Positions 17,145 through 26,149 of a stretch of DNA of 53,756 nucleotides are shown here, in pieces. Under the pieces are notes generated by a model that saw only the letters and a program-made list of their open reading frames with translations, was not told the origin of the DNA and made no database searches. The first letter of the stretch is position 1; each line of letters opens with the position of its first letter. Position numbers and translations under genes: made by a program. Origin of the DNA: Listeria costaricensis (lineage in GTDB: Bacteria > Bacillota > Bacilli > Lactobacillales > Listeriaceae); contig NZ_FXUT01000017.1 of the NCBI RefSeq assembly GCF_900183385.1, positions 1-53,756 on the forward strand, read 5' to 3'.

Positions 17145-18467
17145 ATGAAAACTGTGCGTGAATTAGCACTTGAATCGATCCAGAAAATCGAAAAAAACGG
17201 CTCCTACAGCCATTTGCTTATTAATGAAGTCTTAAAAGGCCAAAATATCAAGCCTGTTGACAAAGCCCTCCTGACCGAGCTGGTTTATGGTACGATCCAG
17301 CGCAAGTTGACGCTTGATTTTTACCTGTCGCCATTTTTGAAAAAGGAACCAGAAGACTGGGTGCGCAATCTTTTACGCCTGTCCGTCTATCAAATGGTCT
17401 ACTTAGATAAAATTCCCGCCCATGCGATCTTACATGAAGCAGGAGAAATCACGAAAACAAGAGGGCACCAAGGAATCACGAAATTTGTCAACGGCGTCCT
17501 CCGCAATATCGAACGGAAAGGACTGCCGGCATTCAGCACGATCCAAGACCCGGTCAAACGTCTGGCCATCCAGGCGAGCCTTCCAGAGTGGCTGGCAGAG
17601 CGCTGGATCCATCAATATGGTCCTGAAAAAGCAGCCGCCATTGGGGAAGCTTTTCTCACACCGCCGCATCAAAGTATCCGCGTCAACAAGTGGCGCACCA
17701 GTCGTGAAGCCGTCCAAAAGGAACTGGCAGAAGCGGGTATTGAGACCACACCCTCTGCCTATATTGAAGAAGCCCTCCTAGTCGACCACGGTACGATTGC
17801 AGAAACGCCTCTTTTTAAAGACGGCCTTATCAGCATTCAAGACGAAAGCTCGATGCTTGTTGCTCATGCACTCCGACTGGAAGAAGGCTTGCAGGTTCTG
17901 GATGCCTGTGCAGCGCCCGGCGGAAAAACGACCCATATTGCCGAAAAAATGCGAAATACCGGCCAGGTAACAGCACTCGACATCCACGCCCATAAAACCA
18001 AGCTAATCCGTCAAGCCGTCAAGCGAATCGGCCTGCGGAACGTCCAAACGAAAGAAATAGATGCAAGAACGGCCAGCCGCCATTTTGAGCCTGCCAGTTT
18101 TGATCGCGTCCTTGTCGATGCCCCGTGTACTGGATTTGGCGTCCTGCGCCGCAAGCCGGATATTAAATATCAAAAAACGGCAGAGGATATTCACCGCTTG
18201 CATGATATCCAACTTGCGATTTTAGCTGATGTTAGCCAACTTGTAAAAGATAATGGTATATTAGTATATAGCACATGCACGATCGATCAAGAGGAAAATC
18301 GCCAAGTGGCAGAAGCCTTTCTAGCGGCCCACCCATCCTTTGAATTAATTGATGTGGCGCTCCCTGAGAAAATCGCGCATCTGCAAAAAAATGGTTATCT
18401 GGAACTTTTACCGACGGACATAGATAGCGACGGATTTTTTGTCGCGAGTTTCCAAAAACGCAGTTAA
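17145..18467 (+). CDS. rsmB: 16S rRNA m5C967 methyltransferase RsmB
   Basis: Methylates a cytosine of 16S rRNA using S-adenosylmethionine. 440 residues: NusB-like N-terminal RNA-binding domain (about 1-130); Rossmann methyltransferase with the SAM motif LDACAAPGGKTTHIAE, the DAPCTGFG motif and the catalytic Cys motif VYSTCTID. Both conserved cysteines are present. Start codon immediately follows the fmt stop. It is upstream of stp-prkC-rsgA, the conserved translation and phosphosignalling block. Confidence 0.94.
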   Translation: MKTVRELALESIQKIEKNGSYSHLLINEVLKGQNIKPVDKALLTELVYGTIQRKLTLDFYLSPFLKKEPEDWVRNLLRLSVYQMVYLDKIPAHAILHEAGEITKTRGHQGITKFVNGVLRNIERKGLPAFSTIQDPVKRLAIQASLPEWLAERWIHQYGPEKAAAIGEAFLTPPHQSIRVNKWRTSREAVQKELAEAGIETTPSAYIEEALLVDHGTIAETPLFKDGLISIQDESSMLVAHALRLEEGLQVLDACAAPGGKTTHIAEKMRNTGQVTALDIHAHKTKLIRQAVKRIGLRNVQTKEIDARTASRHFEPASFDRVLVDAPCTGFGVLRRKPDIKYQKTAEDIHRLHDIQLAILADVSQLVKDNGILVYSTCTIDQEENRQVAEAFLAAHPSFELIDVALPEKIAHLQKNGYLELLPTDIDSDGFFVASFQKRS

Positions 18468-18487
18468 GAAATGGAGAGATGTACCCG

Positions 18488-19249
18488 ATGCATGCAGAAT
18501 TCCGAACAGACCGAGGTCGAATCAGACATCATAATGAAGATAATGGCGGCGTATTTGAAAATAAGACCGGCGACCCGATCGTAATCGTAGCAGATGGCAT
18601 GGGTGGTCATAGAGCCGGAGATGTCGCTTCTGAAATGGCCGTCCGCCTTTTAAGCGAAGCGTGGCAGGAAACCGAAGCCTTTTTACTTACGGAAGATATC
18701 GAAAATTGGTTGAAAGAAAACATTCAAAGAGTCAATCGCCAAATGGTCGAATATGCCACTGAGAATGCTCAGGATTTAAAAGGAATGGGCACGACACTTG
18801 TCACAGCCGTTTTCACACGTAGTCAGGTCGTAGTGGCCAATGTGGGCGACAGTCGCGGATACCTACTCAAAAATGGCGAACTGCTGCAAATCACAGAAGA
18901 TCACTCACTTGTCAATGAACTTTTACGCAAGGGGGAGATTTCTAAAGAAGCGGCCCAAAACCACCCACGAAAAAACATTTTGCTTCGGGCGCTAGGCGTG
19001 GAGGGCAAGGTGGAGAGCGATACCTTCACACTTTCATTTAGTACGGGGGATCAGCTGCTGCTTTGTTCAGACGGCTTGACCAACATGGTGCCAGAAGAAG
19101 AAATGCGGGCTATTTTAAATAGTAAACGAACGCTTGCCGAAAAAGCAGATGCCTTTATAAGTAAAGCCAATGCATACGGCGGCGAAGATAATATTACCGT
19201 ACTCCTGCTGGAAAGAAGTATTGGAAACAAGAGGGGGAATGAAGCATGA
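18488..19249 (+). CDS. stp: PP2C-type Ser/Thr phosphatase Stp (PrpC)
   Basis: Manganese-dependent protein phosphatase that reverses phosphorylation by the adjacent kinase. 253 residues. PP2C motifs: RTDRGRIRHHNEDN, VADGMGGHRAGDVAS, GMGTTLV, VGDSRGYL, LLCSDGLTNMV and GGEDNITV, giving all the metal-binding aspartates. The ATG at 18488 is chosen because GGAGAG (18473-18478) is nine bases away; the ATG at 18479 directly abuts it and is unlikely. It overlaps prkC by four bases. In Listeria, Stp is known to act on EF-Tu and other targets and to matter for virulence. Confidence 0.94.
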   Translation: MHAEFRTDRGRIRHHNEDNGGVFENKTGDPIVIVADGMGGHRAGDVASEMAVRLLSEAWQETEAFLLTEDIENWLKENIQRVNRQMVEYATENAQDLKGMGTTLVTAVFTRSQVVVANVGDSRGYLLKNGELLQITEDHSLVNELLRKGEISKEAAQNHPRKNILLRALGVEGKVESDTFTLSFSTGDQLLLCSDGLTNMVPEEEMRAILNSKRTLAEKADAFISKANAYGGEDNITVLLLERSIGNKRGNEA

Positions 19250-21219
19250 TGATTGGTAAGCGGCTAAGCGGTCGTTATAAAATTATTAGTCCAATCGGCG
19301 GCGGAGGCATGGCAAATGTTTTTCTGGCGCGCGACATGATTTTAGATCGCGATGTTGCCGTCAAAATTTTACGCATCGATCTGGCTGATGAAAGCAATCT
19401 GATCCGCCGTTTCCAGCGTGAGGCGCAGTCAGCAACCAGCCTCGTTCACCCGAATATCGTCAGCATTTATGATATTGGCGAAGAAAATGACCTGCACTAT
19501 ATCGTCATGGAATATGTAGAAGGCATGGACTTAAAACAATATATCCAAGAAAATCATCCGATCCCGTTTGACAAAGCAGTGGATATTATGAGCCAGATCG
19601 TCTCGGCGATTTCTGCGGCCCATCAGCATCACATTATTCACCGGGACGTCAAGCCGCAGAACATTCTGATCGATCATGAAGGTATCGTGAAAATTACAGA
19701 TTTTGGGATTGCAATGGCACTATCTGAAACGTCAATTACCCAAACAAACTCCCTGCTTGGATCGGTTCACTATTTATCACCGGAACAAGCGCGCGGCGGT
19801 ATGGCCACACAGAAATCCGATATTTATTCGCTGGGAATTGTTTTTTATGAACTTTTGAGCGGCAGCGTTCCCCATGACGGTGAATCGGCCGTATCGATTG
19901 CCATTAAACATCTGCAAGCGGAAATTCCATCCGTGCGTGCGCAAAATCCCAATATCCCACAAAGTTTGGAAAATATTATTATTCGAGCCACAGCGAAGGA
20001 TCCCTTTCAGCGCTATCAATCAGCTGATGAAATGGAAGCAGACCTCAAAACCTGCCTAAATCCAGAACGACTGAATGAACCCAAATATGAACTGAATGGG
20101 GACGATGGCGATACAAAAACGATCCCCGTCATCAATTCTAAAAATACCTTGCGCAATTTAGATGAAACCATGGTGCCGGAAACTAGTGTGGTAGCAGAAG
20201 AAGCGGTGGAGGAAAACAAGAATAATGACCCTAAAAAGAAGAAAAAAAGCAAGAAAAAGAAAGTCATTTGGATCGTCTCCATCGTGATTTTACTCTTTGC
20301 CGCGCTCATCATTGGACTATGGCTATTAGGCAAATCACCTGATGAAATCAAAGTGCCTGATGTGACAGGCAAAACAGAATCGCAAGCACTCAGCATTCTA
20401 CAAAAAGAAGGCTTCAACATCGGTAAAACGATCGAGACCAACAGCGATACAGTGGCAGAAGGAAAAGTGATCAAAAGTAATCCAGAAGCCGGTGAAATGA
20501 AAGAAAAAGGCTCCAAAGTCAATCTTTACATCAGCATCGGCTCCAAAATGATCAAAATGGACGACTACACCGGTCGCAGTTATGATGAGACGGCTGCCAC
20601 GCTCAAAGATCAGGGCTTTAAATCTGTCAAAAAAGAAGAAAGTTACAGCAGTACCGTTTCAGAAGGTATGATCATTTCACAAGATCCTGGTGCTGGAGAT
20701 GAGGTCGTCGCCAAAGATACCGTTGTGACATTGACCGTCAGCAAAGGAACAGAACCCGTCACCGTCAAAGATCTGAGCGGTTATAATGAACGAGCATTAG
20801 AAGATTACTCCAGCAGTACAGGGCTCGTCATCAATAAGACCGAAGAAAACTCAGATACCGTTGAAAAAGGCCAAGTCATTCGCCAATCACCAGCTGCCGG
20901 CACGGAAGTTAGCCCAGGCAGTACCGTGAATGTGGTGATTTCGAGCGGGCCGAAAGAAAAAGAAGTAAAAAGTGTTAAAAAGACGTTCGACATTCCGTAT
21001 CAAAAACCGGATGACAGCAGTCAAACAACCACGAATCATATCAAAATCTATATTCAAGATAAGAATCACAGCATGACATCTCCTTATCGTGAAATGGATA
21101 TTAGTAAAGATACCACCGAAACGATCACATTTGAAATTGAGGAAGGCACAGAAGGCGGCTATAAAATCATGCGCGATAATACCGTCATTGATGAAGGAAC
21201 CGTCGCCTATCCGAATTAA
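19246..21219 (+). CDS. prkC: PASTA-domain Ser/Thr protein kinase PrkC
   Basis: Membrane kinase sensing peptidoglycan fragments or lipid II. 657 residues. Kinase domain at about 10-270: glycine loop IGGGGMANV, Lys40 (VAVKIL), catalytic HRDVKPQN with Asp134, DFG Asp152; acidic/Lys-rich juxtamembrane linker; one membrane helix at about 338-360; three extracellular PASTA repeats (about 365-430, 431-500, 501-568); then a Thr-rich C-terminal domain. ATG at 19246 overlaps stp; an ATG three bases later is also possible. Kinase-phosphatase coupling keeps both levels tied. RsgA, encoded next, is a known PASTA-kinase substrate in related bacteria. Confidence 0.95.
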   Translation: MMIGKRLSGRYKIISPIGGGGMANVFLARDMILDRDVAVKILRIDLADESNLIRRFQREAQSATSLVHPNIVSIYDIGEENDLHYIVMEYVEGMDLKQYIQENHPIPFDKAVDIMSQIVSAISAAHQHHIIHRDVKPQNILIDHEGIVKITDFGIAMALSETSITQTNSLLGSVHYLSPEQARGGMATQKSDIYSLGIVFYELLSGSVPHDGESAVSIAIKHLQAEIPSVRAQNPNIPQSLENIIIRATAKDPFQRYQSADEMEADLKTCLNPERLNEPKYELNGDDGDTKTIPVINSKNTLRNLDETMVPETSVVAEEAVEENKNNDPKKKKKSKKKKVIWIVSIVILLFAALIIGLWLLGKSPDEIKVPDVTGKTESQALSILQKEGFNIGKTIETNSDTVAEGKVIKSNPEAGEMKEKGSKVNLYISIGSKMIKMDDYTGRSYDETAATLKDQGFKSVKKEESYSSTVSEGMIISQDPGAGDEVVAKDTVVTLTVSKGTEPVTVKDLSGYNERALEDYSSSTGLVINKTEENSDTVEKGQVIRQSPAAGTEVSPGSTVNVVISSGPKEKEVKSVKKTFDIPYQKPDDSSQTTTNHIKIYIQDKNHSMTSPYREMDISKDTTETITFEIEEGTEGGYKIMRDNTVIDEGTVAYPN

Positions 21220-21236
21220 AGAAAGGAAGAGGCGCT

Positions 21237-22109
21237 CTGGAAGGTCAAATTATCAAAGCACTAAGCGGCTTTTATTACTGCTACCATGAGGGGAAAGTCT
21301 ACCAATGCCGGGCACGCGGCAATTTTCGAAAACGCAAGCTGACACCGCTTGTTGGTGACGATGTAGTTTTTCAAGCTGAAAATGAAACAGACGGTTACAT
21401 TATGGAGATCCTTCCGCGGGAAAATGCCTTAGTGCGGCCGCCCGTCGCCAATATCGACATTGCCATCCTTGTTTTTTCAGCAGTCGAACCAGCTTTTTCC
21501 ACCAATTTGGCCGATCGCTTCCTGGTCGCCATCGAACATGAGGATATCCGCCCAGTGATCTGCATCAGCAAAATGGATCTGGCGGATGAAGCGGAAACGG
21601 AAAATATTCTTCAACTAGTCGACATTTACCGGGCAATCGGCTATGAAGTCTTTTTAACCAGCAGGGAAGTCGATAAAGAGTCACTGATCGAGCGGATTGA
21701 AGGAAAGACAGCCGTCATCGCCGGACAAAGCGGTGTCGGCAAGTCCACCCTGCTCAATCAACTCAATCCGAATCTATCACTTGAAACAGGCGCCATATCG
21801 GATGCGCTGGGACGAGGCCGCCACACCACCCGCCACGTCGAGCTGCTCCCAATTGGCGCGGGCTTCATTGCGGACACGCCGGGCTTCAGCTCCATCGAGT
21901 GGACCACAATCGAAGCGGCAGAACTCCAATTCAGCTTTCCAGAAATCGAAGACCGGCGCAGTGGCTGCAAATTCCGCGGCTGTCTGCACGAAAATGAACC
22001 TTCCTGTGCCGTAAAAGTAGCCGTTCAGGAAGGCGAAATTGCATCATTCCGTTATGAACATTACCTGCAAATTTTGACAGAAATCAAAAATAGAAAGCCG
22101 AGGTATTAA
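21237..22109 (+). CDS. rsgA: Ribosome small-subunit GTPase RsgA, apparent CTG start
   Basis: Circularly permuted GTPase for late 30S assembly. About 290 residues: N-terminal OB-fold (LEGQIIKALSGFYY, then CRARGNFRKRKLTPLVGDDV), G4-like SKMD, P-loop GQSGVGKST from about 163, DTPGFSS, and C-terminal zinc site (CKFRGC, H, C). The homologous frame continues upstream of the first ATG (21402) through the whole OB-fold, but contains no ATG, GTG or TTG before in-frame stops at 21189-21194. CTG at 21237 is preceded by AGAAAGGA (21220-21227) at ideal distance and lies where homologues begin, so I call it the start. Automated annotation would likely begin at 21402 and lose the N-terminal 55 residues. Confidence 0.88.
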   Translation: MEGQIIKALSGFYYCYHEGKVYQCRARGNFRKRKLTPLVGDDVVFQAENETDGYIMEILPRENALVRPPVANIDIAILVFSAVEPAFSTNLADRFLVAIEHEDIRPVICISKMDLADEAETENILQLVDIYRAIGYEVFLTSREVDKESLIERIEGKTAVIAGQSGVGKSTLLNQLNPNLSLETGAISDALGRGRHTTRHVELLPIGAGFIADTPGFSSIEWTTIEAAELQFSFPEIEDRRSGCKFRGCLHENEPSCAVKVAVQEGEIASFRYEHYLQILTEIKNRKPRY

Positions 22110-22111
22110 AA

Positions 22112-22768
22112 ATGGGAAAAATTGCACCATCGATTTTAAGCGCAGACTTTGCGAATCTTGCCAGAGATATCAAGGAAGTGGAACAGCTTGGCGCCGATTA
22201 TCTGCATGTGGACGTCATGGACGGACATTTCGTTCCAAATATTACGTTTGGCCCCGACACCGTTAAGGCGATCCGGCCCAACACCAAGATGCCAATCGAT
22301 GTCCATCTGATGATTGAAGATCCAGATGCCTACATTCCGCAATTTGCACGAGCAGGTGCCGACTATATTTCCGTTCACGTGGAAACATGCAGACATCTGC
22401 ACCGCACCTTGCAACATATCCGCTCATTCGATGTGAAAGCAGGGGCGGTGCTCAATCCAGCCACACCGATCGACACGATTCAACATGTGCTCTCTGAACT
22501 GGATCTCGTGCTCTTTATGACCGTCAACCCAGGCTTCGGCGGGCAATCCTTCATCCCCGAAGTGACAGAAAAGATTGCCGCTTTCAGAAAAATCGTGGAC
22601 GAACGCGATTTGAAAATTGAAATCGAAGTGGACGGCGGCATCAATCATGAGACCGCTAAGCTCTGCCTAGATGCAGGTGCAGACGTTTTTGTTGCCGGCA
22701 GCTATATTTACGGCAGTAAAAATCGGGCGACACCGATCGACAAACTGCGTCACGTGATTGGCGAATAA
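22112..22768 (+). CDS. rpe: Ribulose-phosphate 3-epimerase
   Basis: Interconverts ribulose-5-phosphate and xylulose-5-phosphate in the pentose phosphate pathway. 218-residue TIM barrel with SILSADFANL, HVDVMDGHFVPN, DVHLMIEDP, MTVNPGFGGQ and EVDGGI, covering the metal-binding His and catalytic Asp residues. It starts two bases after rsgA. The order rsgA-rpe-thiN is conserved in Bacillus and Listeria. Confidence 0.96.
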   Translation: MGKIAPSILSADFANLARDIKEVEQLGADYLHVDVMDGHFVPNITFGPDTVKAIRPNTKMPIDVHLMIEDPDAYIPQFARAGADYISVHVETCRHLHRTLQHIRSFDVKAGAVLNPATPIDTIQHVLSELDLVLFMTVNPGFGGQSFIPEVTEKIAAFRKIVDERDLKIEIEVDGGINHETAKLCLDAGADVFVAGSYIYGSKNRATPIDKLRHVIGE

Positions 22769-22778
22769 CGGATGGCAG

Positions 22779-22812
22779 AAAGACTTGGCCGTGCACTTTT
22801 CCAAGTCTTTTT
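22779..22812 (+). terminator. Terminator-like hairpin between rpe and thiN
   Basis: A perfect 10-bp stem (aaagacttgg at 22779-22788, complement at 22801-22810) ends in five Ts, right before the thiN Shine-Dalgarno. It could terminate the long prpC-prkC-rsgA-rpe transcript or attenuate thiN. Confidence 0.6.
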
Positions 22813-22826
22813 AAGGAGTGAAAAAA

Positions 22827-23471
22827 ATGATAGTCATTCATATTATGGTTGGCGGGCCGGAAACCGAACTGCCCGACTTGACACCTTATCAAAACGAAGC
22901 GGCCATCTGGCTAGGCGTCGACCGAGGGGCAATTAGGCTCTTAAAGCGAAGCATCACACCAGACAAGGCGATGGGCGACTTTGATTCAATCACCAAGGCT
23001 GAACTGGCGGATTTGAAGAAAAAGGTAGCAGACGTCGAGCTTTTCCCCGCCGAAAAAGACGAAACCGACACCGAGATCGGCCTTGGCTGGGCGCTTAAAC
23101 AAGCTCCCGACAAGATTCGGATTTTCGGTGCTACAGGCGGGCGAATCGACCATCTGCTTGTGAATTTGATGATGCTTTTGAAGCCAAGATTTAAGCAGGC
23201 CATCCCACTTGTTGAAATCATTGACCGTTATAACTATATCCGCATGTACGAGCCGGGCACTTATCAGGTTCAAAAACGCCCCGAAATGAAATATGTCGCT
23301 TTTACAACGATGACCGATGTGACCGGCCTCACCCTGCGTGGCTTTAAATATCCGCTGGAAGAGGCAGACTATCCCGCCGGCTCACCGCTTTCAAGCAATG
23401 AATTTACAGAAACGGAAGGCCTCTTTTCATTTAAAAGTGGACTGATCTTGTATACAGAAAGTCGAGATTAG
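22827..23471 (+). CDS. thiN: Thiamine diphosphokinase
   Basis: Transfers pyrophosphate from ATP to thiamine to give thiamine diphosphate. 214 residues, with GVDRGA, MGDFDS, the acidic ETDTEIGLGWAL and GATGGRIDHLL, all standard for ThiN. The ATG at 22827 follows AAGGAGTG by seven bases; a GTG nine bases earlier overlaps that site. It is the last gene on this strand before a strong bidirectional terminator. No thiamine riboswitch was seen upstream. Confidence 0.93.
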   Translation: MIVIHIMVGGPETELPDLTPYQNEAAIWLGVDRGAIRLLKRSITPDKAMGDFDSITKAELADLKKKVADVELFPAEKDETDTEIGLGWALKQAPDKIRIFGATGGRIDHLLVNLMMLLKPRFKQAIPLVEIIDRYNYIRMYEPGTYQVQKRPEMKYVAFTTMTDVTGLTLRGFKYPLEEADYPAGSPLSSNEFTETEGLFSFKSGLILYTESRD

Positions 23472-23487
23472 GATGGCGTATACATGC

Positions 23488-23537
23488 AAAAATCCCCCAA
23501 ACAGCAAACGAATGCCAAGCTGTTTGGGGGATTTTTT
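23488..23537. terminator. Bidirectional terminator between thiN and rpmB
   Basis: Long stem with arms aaaatcccccaaacagc and its complement (about 23489-23505 / 23519-23536), A-rich on one side and T-rich on the other, between convergent genes. Confidence 0.9.
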
Positions 23538-23594
23538 GTAAAGAAAAAATGCACCGAATCAAAATGATCGCTGCATTTGCTTCTTATGATTAAA

Positions 23595-23783
23595 TTAAAC
23601 ACGTTCAACTTTACCAGATTTAAGCGCGCGAGTAGAAACCCAAACTCTTTTAGGTTTACCGTTAACAAGAATCCGCACTTTTTGCAGGTTAGCTTTCCAA
23701 GTACGTTTGCTGTAGTTCATCGCGTGGGAACGTTTGTTACCAGAACGTGATTTACGACCTGTGATTACACATTCTTTTGCCAT
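23595..23783 (-). CDS. rpmB: 50S ribosomal protein L28
   Basis: 62-residue component of the large ribosomal subunit. Sequence begins [23 protein letters not shown] and ends KSGKVERV, the full-length L28 pattern. It has only one cysteine, so it is the zinc-free form. Strong AAGGAGGGG ribosome binding site. It is a single-gene unit facing the neighbouring operons, the orientation seen in Bacillus and Listeria. Confidence 0.96.
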   Translation of the reverse strand: MAKECVITGRKSRSGNKRSHAMNYSKRTWKANLQKVRILVNGKPKRVWVSTRALKSGKVERV

Positions 23784-23860
23784 CTATAACCCCTCCTTAC
23801 AAGGCTTTCTCGAAAAGAACTTAAACCTTAAGTTCCATTTCTTATTTCATACACTAGATT

Positions 23861-23889
23861 AATTTATCATACCTCGAACGCTATTGCAA
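23861..23889 (-). promoter_or_regulatory. rpmB promoter
   Basis: On the minus strand TTGCAA (23884-23889) and TAAATT (23861-23866, preceded by TGA) at 17-bp spacing. The leader contains a perfect 9-bp inverted repeat (gaacttaa..ttaagttc, 23817-23835) before the Shine-Dalgarno. Confidence 0.6.
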
Positions 23890-24072
23890 GTCTATCAGCG
23901 AAATTCCTGCAAAGAATTTTTCCTTGACAGTATAATAAAGGCGGGAGTAGGCGAGACAATTAAAAACTTTTCATCCTTTAGATAGTATAGTAAAATAAAA
24001 GGGAATGGTTAAAAACAACCTGAGAGAAACGATAGTGAAAATGGCTCAGAATTGTACTAAGGAGGAACCAAT

Positions 24073-24438
24073 ATGTCACTTGAAATAGAAACAAAACATG
24101 GCAAAGTCGATATTACCAATGAAGTGATTGCAACGATCGCAGGCGGGGCAGCCGAAGAAAATTTTGGTATCGTCGGTATGGCGAGCCAGCATCAAATCCG
24201 TGATGGCTTGACCGATATCCTGCGTCGCGAAAATTTTACAAAAGGTGTGATTGTCCGCCAAGAAGAAGACGGCTTGCACATTGATATGTATATTATCGTA
24301 AGCTTTGGAACAAAAATTTCAGAAGTCGCACATAACGTGCAAGAACGTGTCAAATACACACTTGAAAAAACACTTGGACTTTCCGTTGAAACGGTCAATA
24401 TCTACGTTCAAGGTGTCAAAGTACTGAAGGAAGCATAA
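24073..24438 (+). CDS. yloU: Asp23/Gls24 family protein YloU
   Basis: 121-residue member of the Asp23/Gls24 envelope-stress family. Family hallmarks: NEVIATIAGGAAEENFGIVGM in the N-terminal half, then the VRQEEDGLHIDMYIIVSFGTKI strand block and VQERVKYTLEKTLG. Cytoplasmic, often membrane-associated through partners; molecular role uncertain. Strong AAGGAGGA before the ATG. It is first in an operon with the fatty-acid-kinase-like gene, and this pairing is widely conserved in Firmicutes. In the 289-base gap upstream I see a TTGACA (23924-23929) and a TATAGT (23986-23991) but no well-spaced pair. Confidence 0.93.
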   Translation: MSLEIETKHGKVDITNEVIATIAGGAAEENFGIVGMASQHQIRDGLTDILRRENFTKGVIVRQEEDGLHIDMYIIVSFGTKISEVAHNVQERVKYTLEKTLGLSVETVNIYVQGVKVLKEA

Positions 24439-24453
24439 GGAGGATTATTTGAC

Positions 24454-26112
24454 TTGGAAACTTATCAGTTAAATGGCGAAAAATGGGCAGCGATGATTAC
24501 ACAAGGAGCAGAGAACTTAACGAGAAACGCTGATTTCGTTGATTCCCTCAATGTTTTCCCCGTCCCGGACGGTGACACTGGAACGAATATGAATCTTTCA
24601 ATGACAAGCGGTGCCAAAGAAGTGGCAAGTTTTGACGCGAGTTCTGTCGGCGAAGTAAGTGCCTATTTGGCGAAAGGCCTTTTGATGGGGGCACGCGGCA
24701 ACTCAGGTGTCATCCTTTCACAGCTTTTCCGTGGCTTTAGTAAAGCAGTCAGCGGTAAGGCAACACTAACACCAGCTGAACTAGCTGAAGCTTTCAGAAA
24801 AGGCGTTGAAACGGCCTATCAAGCAGTGATGAAGCCAGTTGAAGGAACAATTTTGACGGTTGCACGTGAAGCCGCCAAAGCTGGACTTGAAGCCGCCAAA
24901 AACGAAGACGCAACGATCGAAAGTGTCATGGGTGCGGTTCTTGAGCAAGGCAAGATCGCTCTTGAAAAAACTCCCGAGCAGCTGCCGGTTTTAAAAGAAG
25001 TAGGCGTTGTTGATAGCGGTGGTCAAGGCCTGATCATTATTTATGAAGGCTTTTACGGCGAGCTGACTGGCGAAATGGAATTACCGGACTATATGAAATC
25101 CATGAATGAACTCGTTCAGGCGGAACATCACCGTCACGTACAAGACTTCATGTCGACAGAAGATATCACATTCGGCTATTGTACGGAAATCATGGTACGC
25201 ATTAATGAAACAAAGCCCGGACTAAAACCGTTCGATGAAGAAGTCTTCCGTGATGATCTTAGCAAAATGGGCGATTCCCTTCTCGTTGTAGCAGATGACG
25301 AAGTGGCTAAAGTCCATGTGCATACGGAACATCCTGGTGACGTTTTTAATTACGGTCAGCAATATGGCAGCCTGATCAAGATGAAAGTAGAAAATATGCG
25401 TGAACAGCATGATAATATTGTGAACAAGCCAGAAGAAGCAGTCGGACCGGAAACAGAATTCGGAATTGTGACAGTTTCAGCTGGTGCCGGACTTGAAAAA
25501 CTTTTCAAGAGTATGGGTGCGACCGTTGTCCTATCAGGCGGTCAAACGATGAATCCAAGCACGGAAGATATCGTAAGTGCAATAAAAGAAGCCAATGCCA
25601 AACAGGTTTTCGTGCTTCCGAACAATAAGAATATTTTGATGGCGGCTGAACAAGCTGCGGCGATTCTAGGGGAGGAAAAAGTACAGATCAACCCGACAAA
25701 GACGATCCCACAAGGACTTACGGCACTGCTTGCTTTTCGGGCGGATCACGATTTTGCCGCCAATACAGCTGGAATGTCTTCAGCAATCGGCGATGTCGAA
25801 AGTGCACAGATTACAACCGCTGTGCGTGATACGACCGTCGAAGGGGTTACCATCCAAAAAGACGACTATATCGGCATGATTGAAGGCAAAATTAAGGTGG
25901 CGGAAAAAACGCTCGAACAGGCTGCAGTCCATACTTTGCAGACAATGCTCGATGAAGATAGCGAAATCGTCACGATCATCTTTGGCGAAGGGGCTTCCCA
26001 AGAATCAGCTGAAAGTTTGGCCGAACAAATCGAAGTAGATTTCCCAGATGTTGAATTTGAGATTCATGAAGGCAACCAACCCGTTTATCCGTATATTTTT
26101 GCCGTAGAATAA
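24454..26112 (+). CDS. fakA: DhaL-domain protein YloV, fatty acid kinase FakA-like
   Basis: Homologue of FakA, which phosphorylates fatty acids held by FakB so that PlsX/PlsY can use exogenous fatty acids. 552 residues. N-terminal DhaL ATP-binding domain (about 1-200): VFPVPDGDTGTNM supplies the magnesium-binding aspartates, plus GARGNSGVILSQ; central region; and C-terminal domain with LPNNKNI. The start is TTG at 24454 after AAGGAGG. No fakB (DegV) gene is present in the window. Placement a few genes upstream of plsX-fabD-fabG gives a possible functional link. Confidence 0.9.
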   Translation: METYQLNGEKWAAMITQGAENLTRNADFVDSLNVFPVPDGDTGTNMNLSMTSGAKEVASFDASSVGEVSAYLAKGLLMGARGNSGVILSQLFRGFSKAVSGKATLTPAELAEAFRKGVETAYQAVMKPVEGTILTVAREAAKAGLEAAKNEDATIESVMGAVLEQGKIALEKTPEQLPVLKEVGVVDSGGQGLIIIYEGFYGELTGEMELPDYMKSMNELVQAEHHRHVQDFMSTEDITFGYCTEIMVRINETKPGLKPFDEEVFRDDLSKMGDSLLVVADDEVAKVHVHTEHPGDVFNYGQQYGSLIKMKVENMREQHDNIVNKPEEAVGPETEFGIVTVSAGAGLEKLFKSMGATVVLSGGQTMNPSTEDIVSAIKEANAKQVFVLPNNKNILMAAEQAAAILGEEKVQINPTKTIPQGLTALLAFRADHDFAANTAGMSSAIGDVESAQITTAVRDTTVEGVTIQKDDYIGMIEGKIKVAEKTLEQAAVHTLQTMLDEDSEIVTIIFGEGASQESAESLAEQIEVDFPDVEFEIHEGNQPVYPYIFAVE

Positions 26113-26149
26113 GGACGGCTAGGCAGTAAGGAAGAAAGGATGAAGTGAA

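Noticed and set aside
24018-24035. CTGAGA motif before yloU resembling part of a TPP riboswitch
   Set aside because: None of the other conserved TPP elements or a three-way junction could be found, and yloU is not a thiamine gene.
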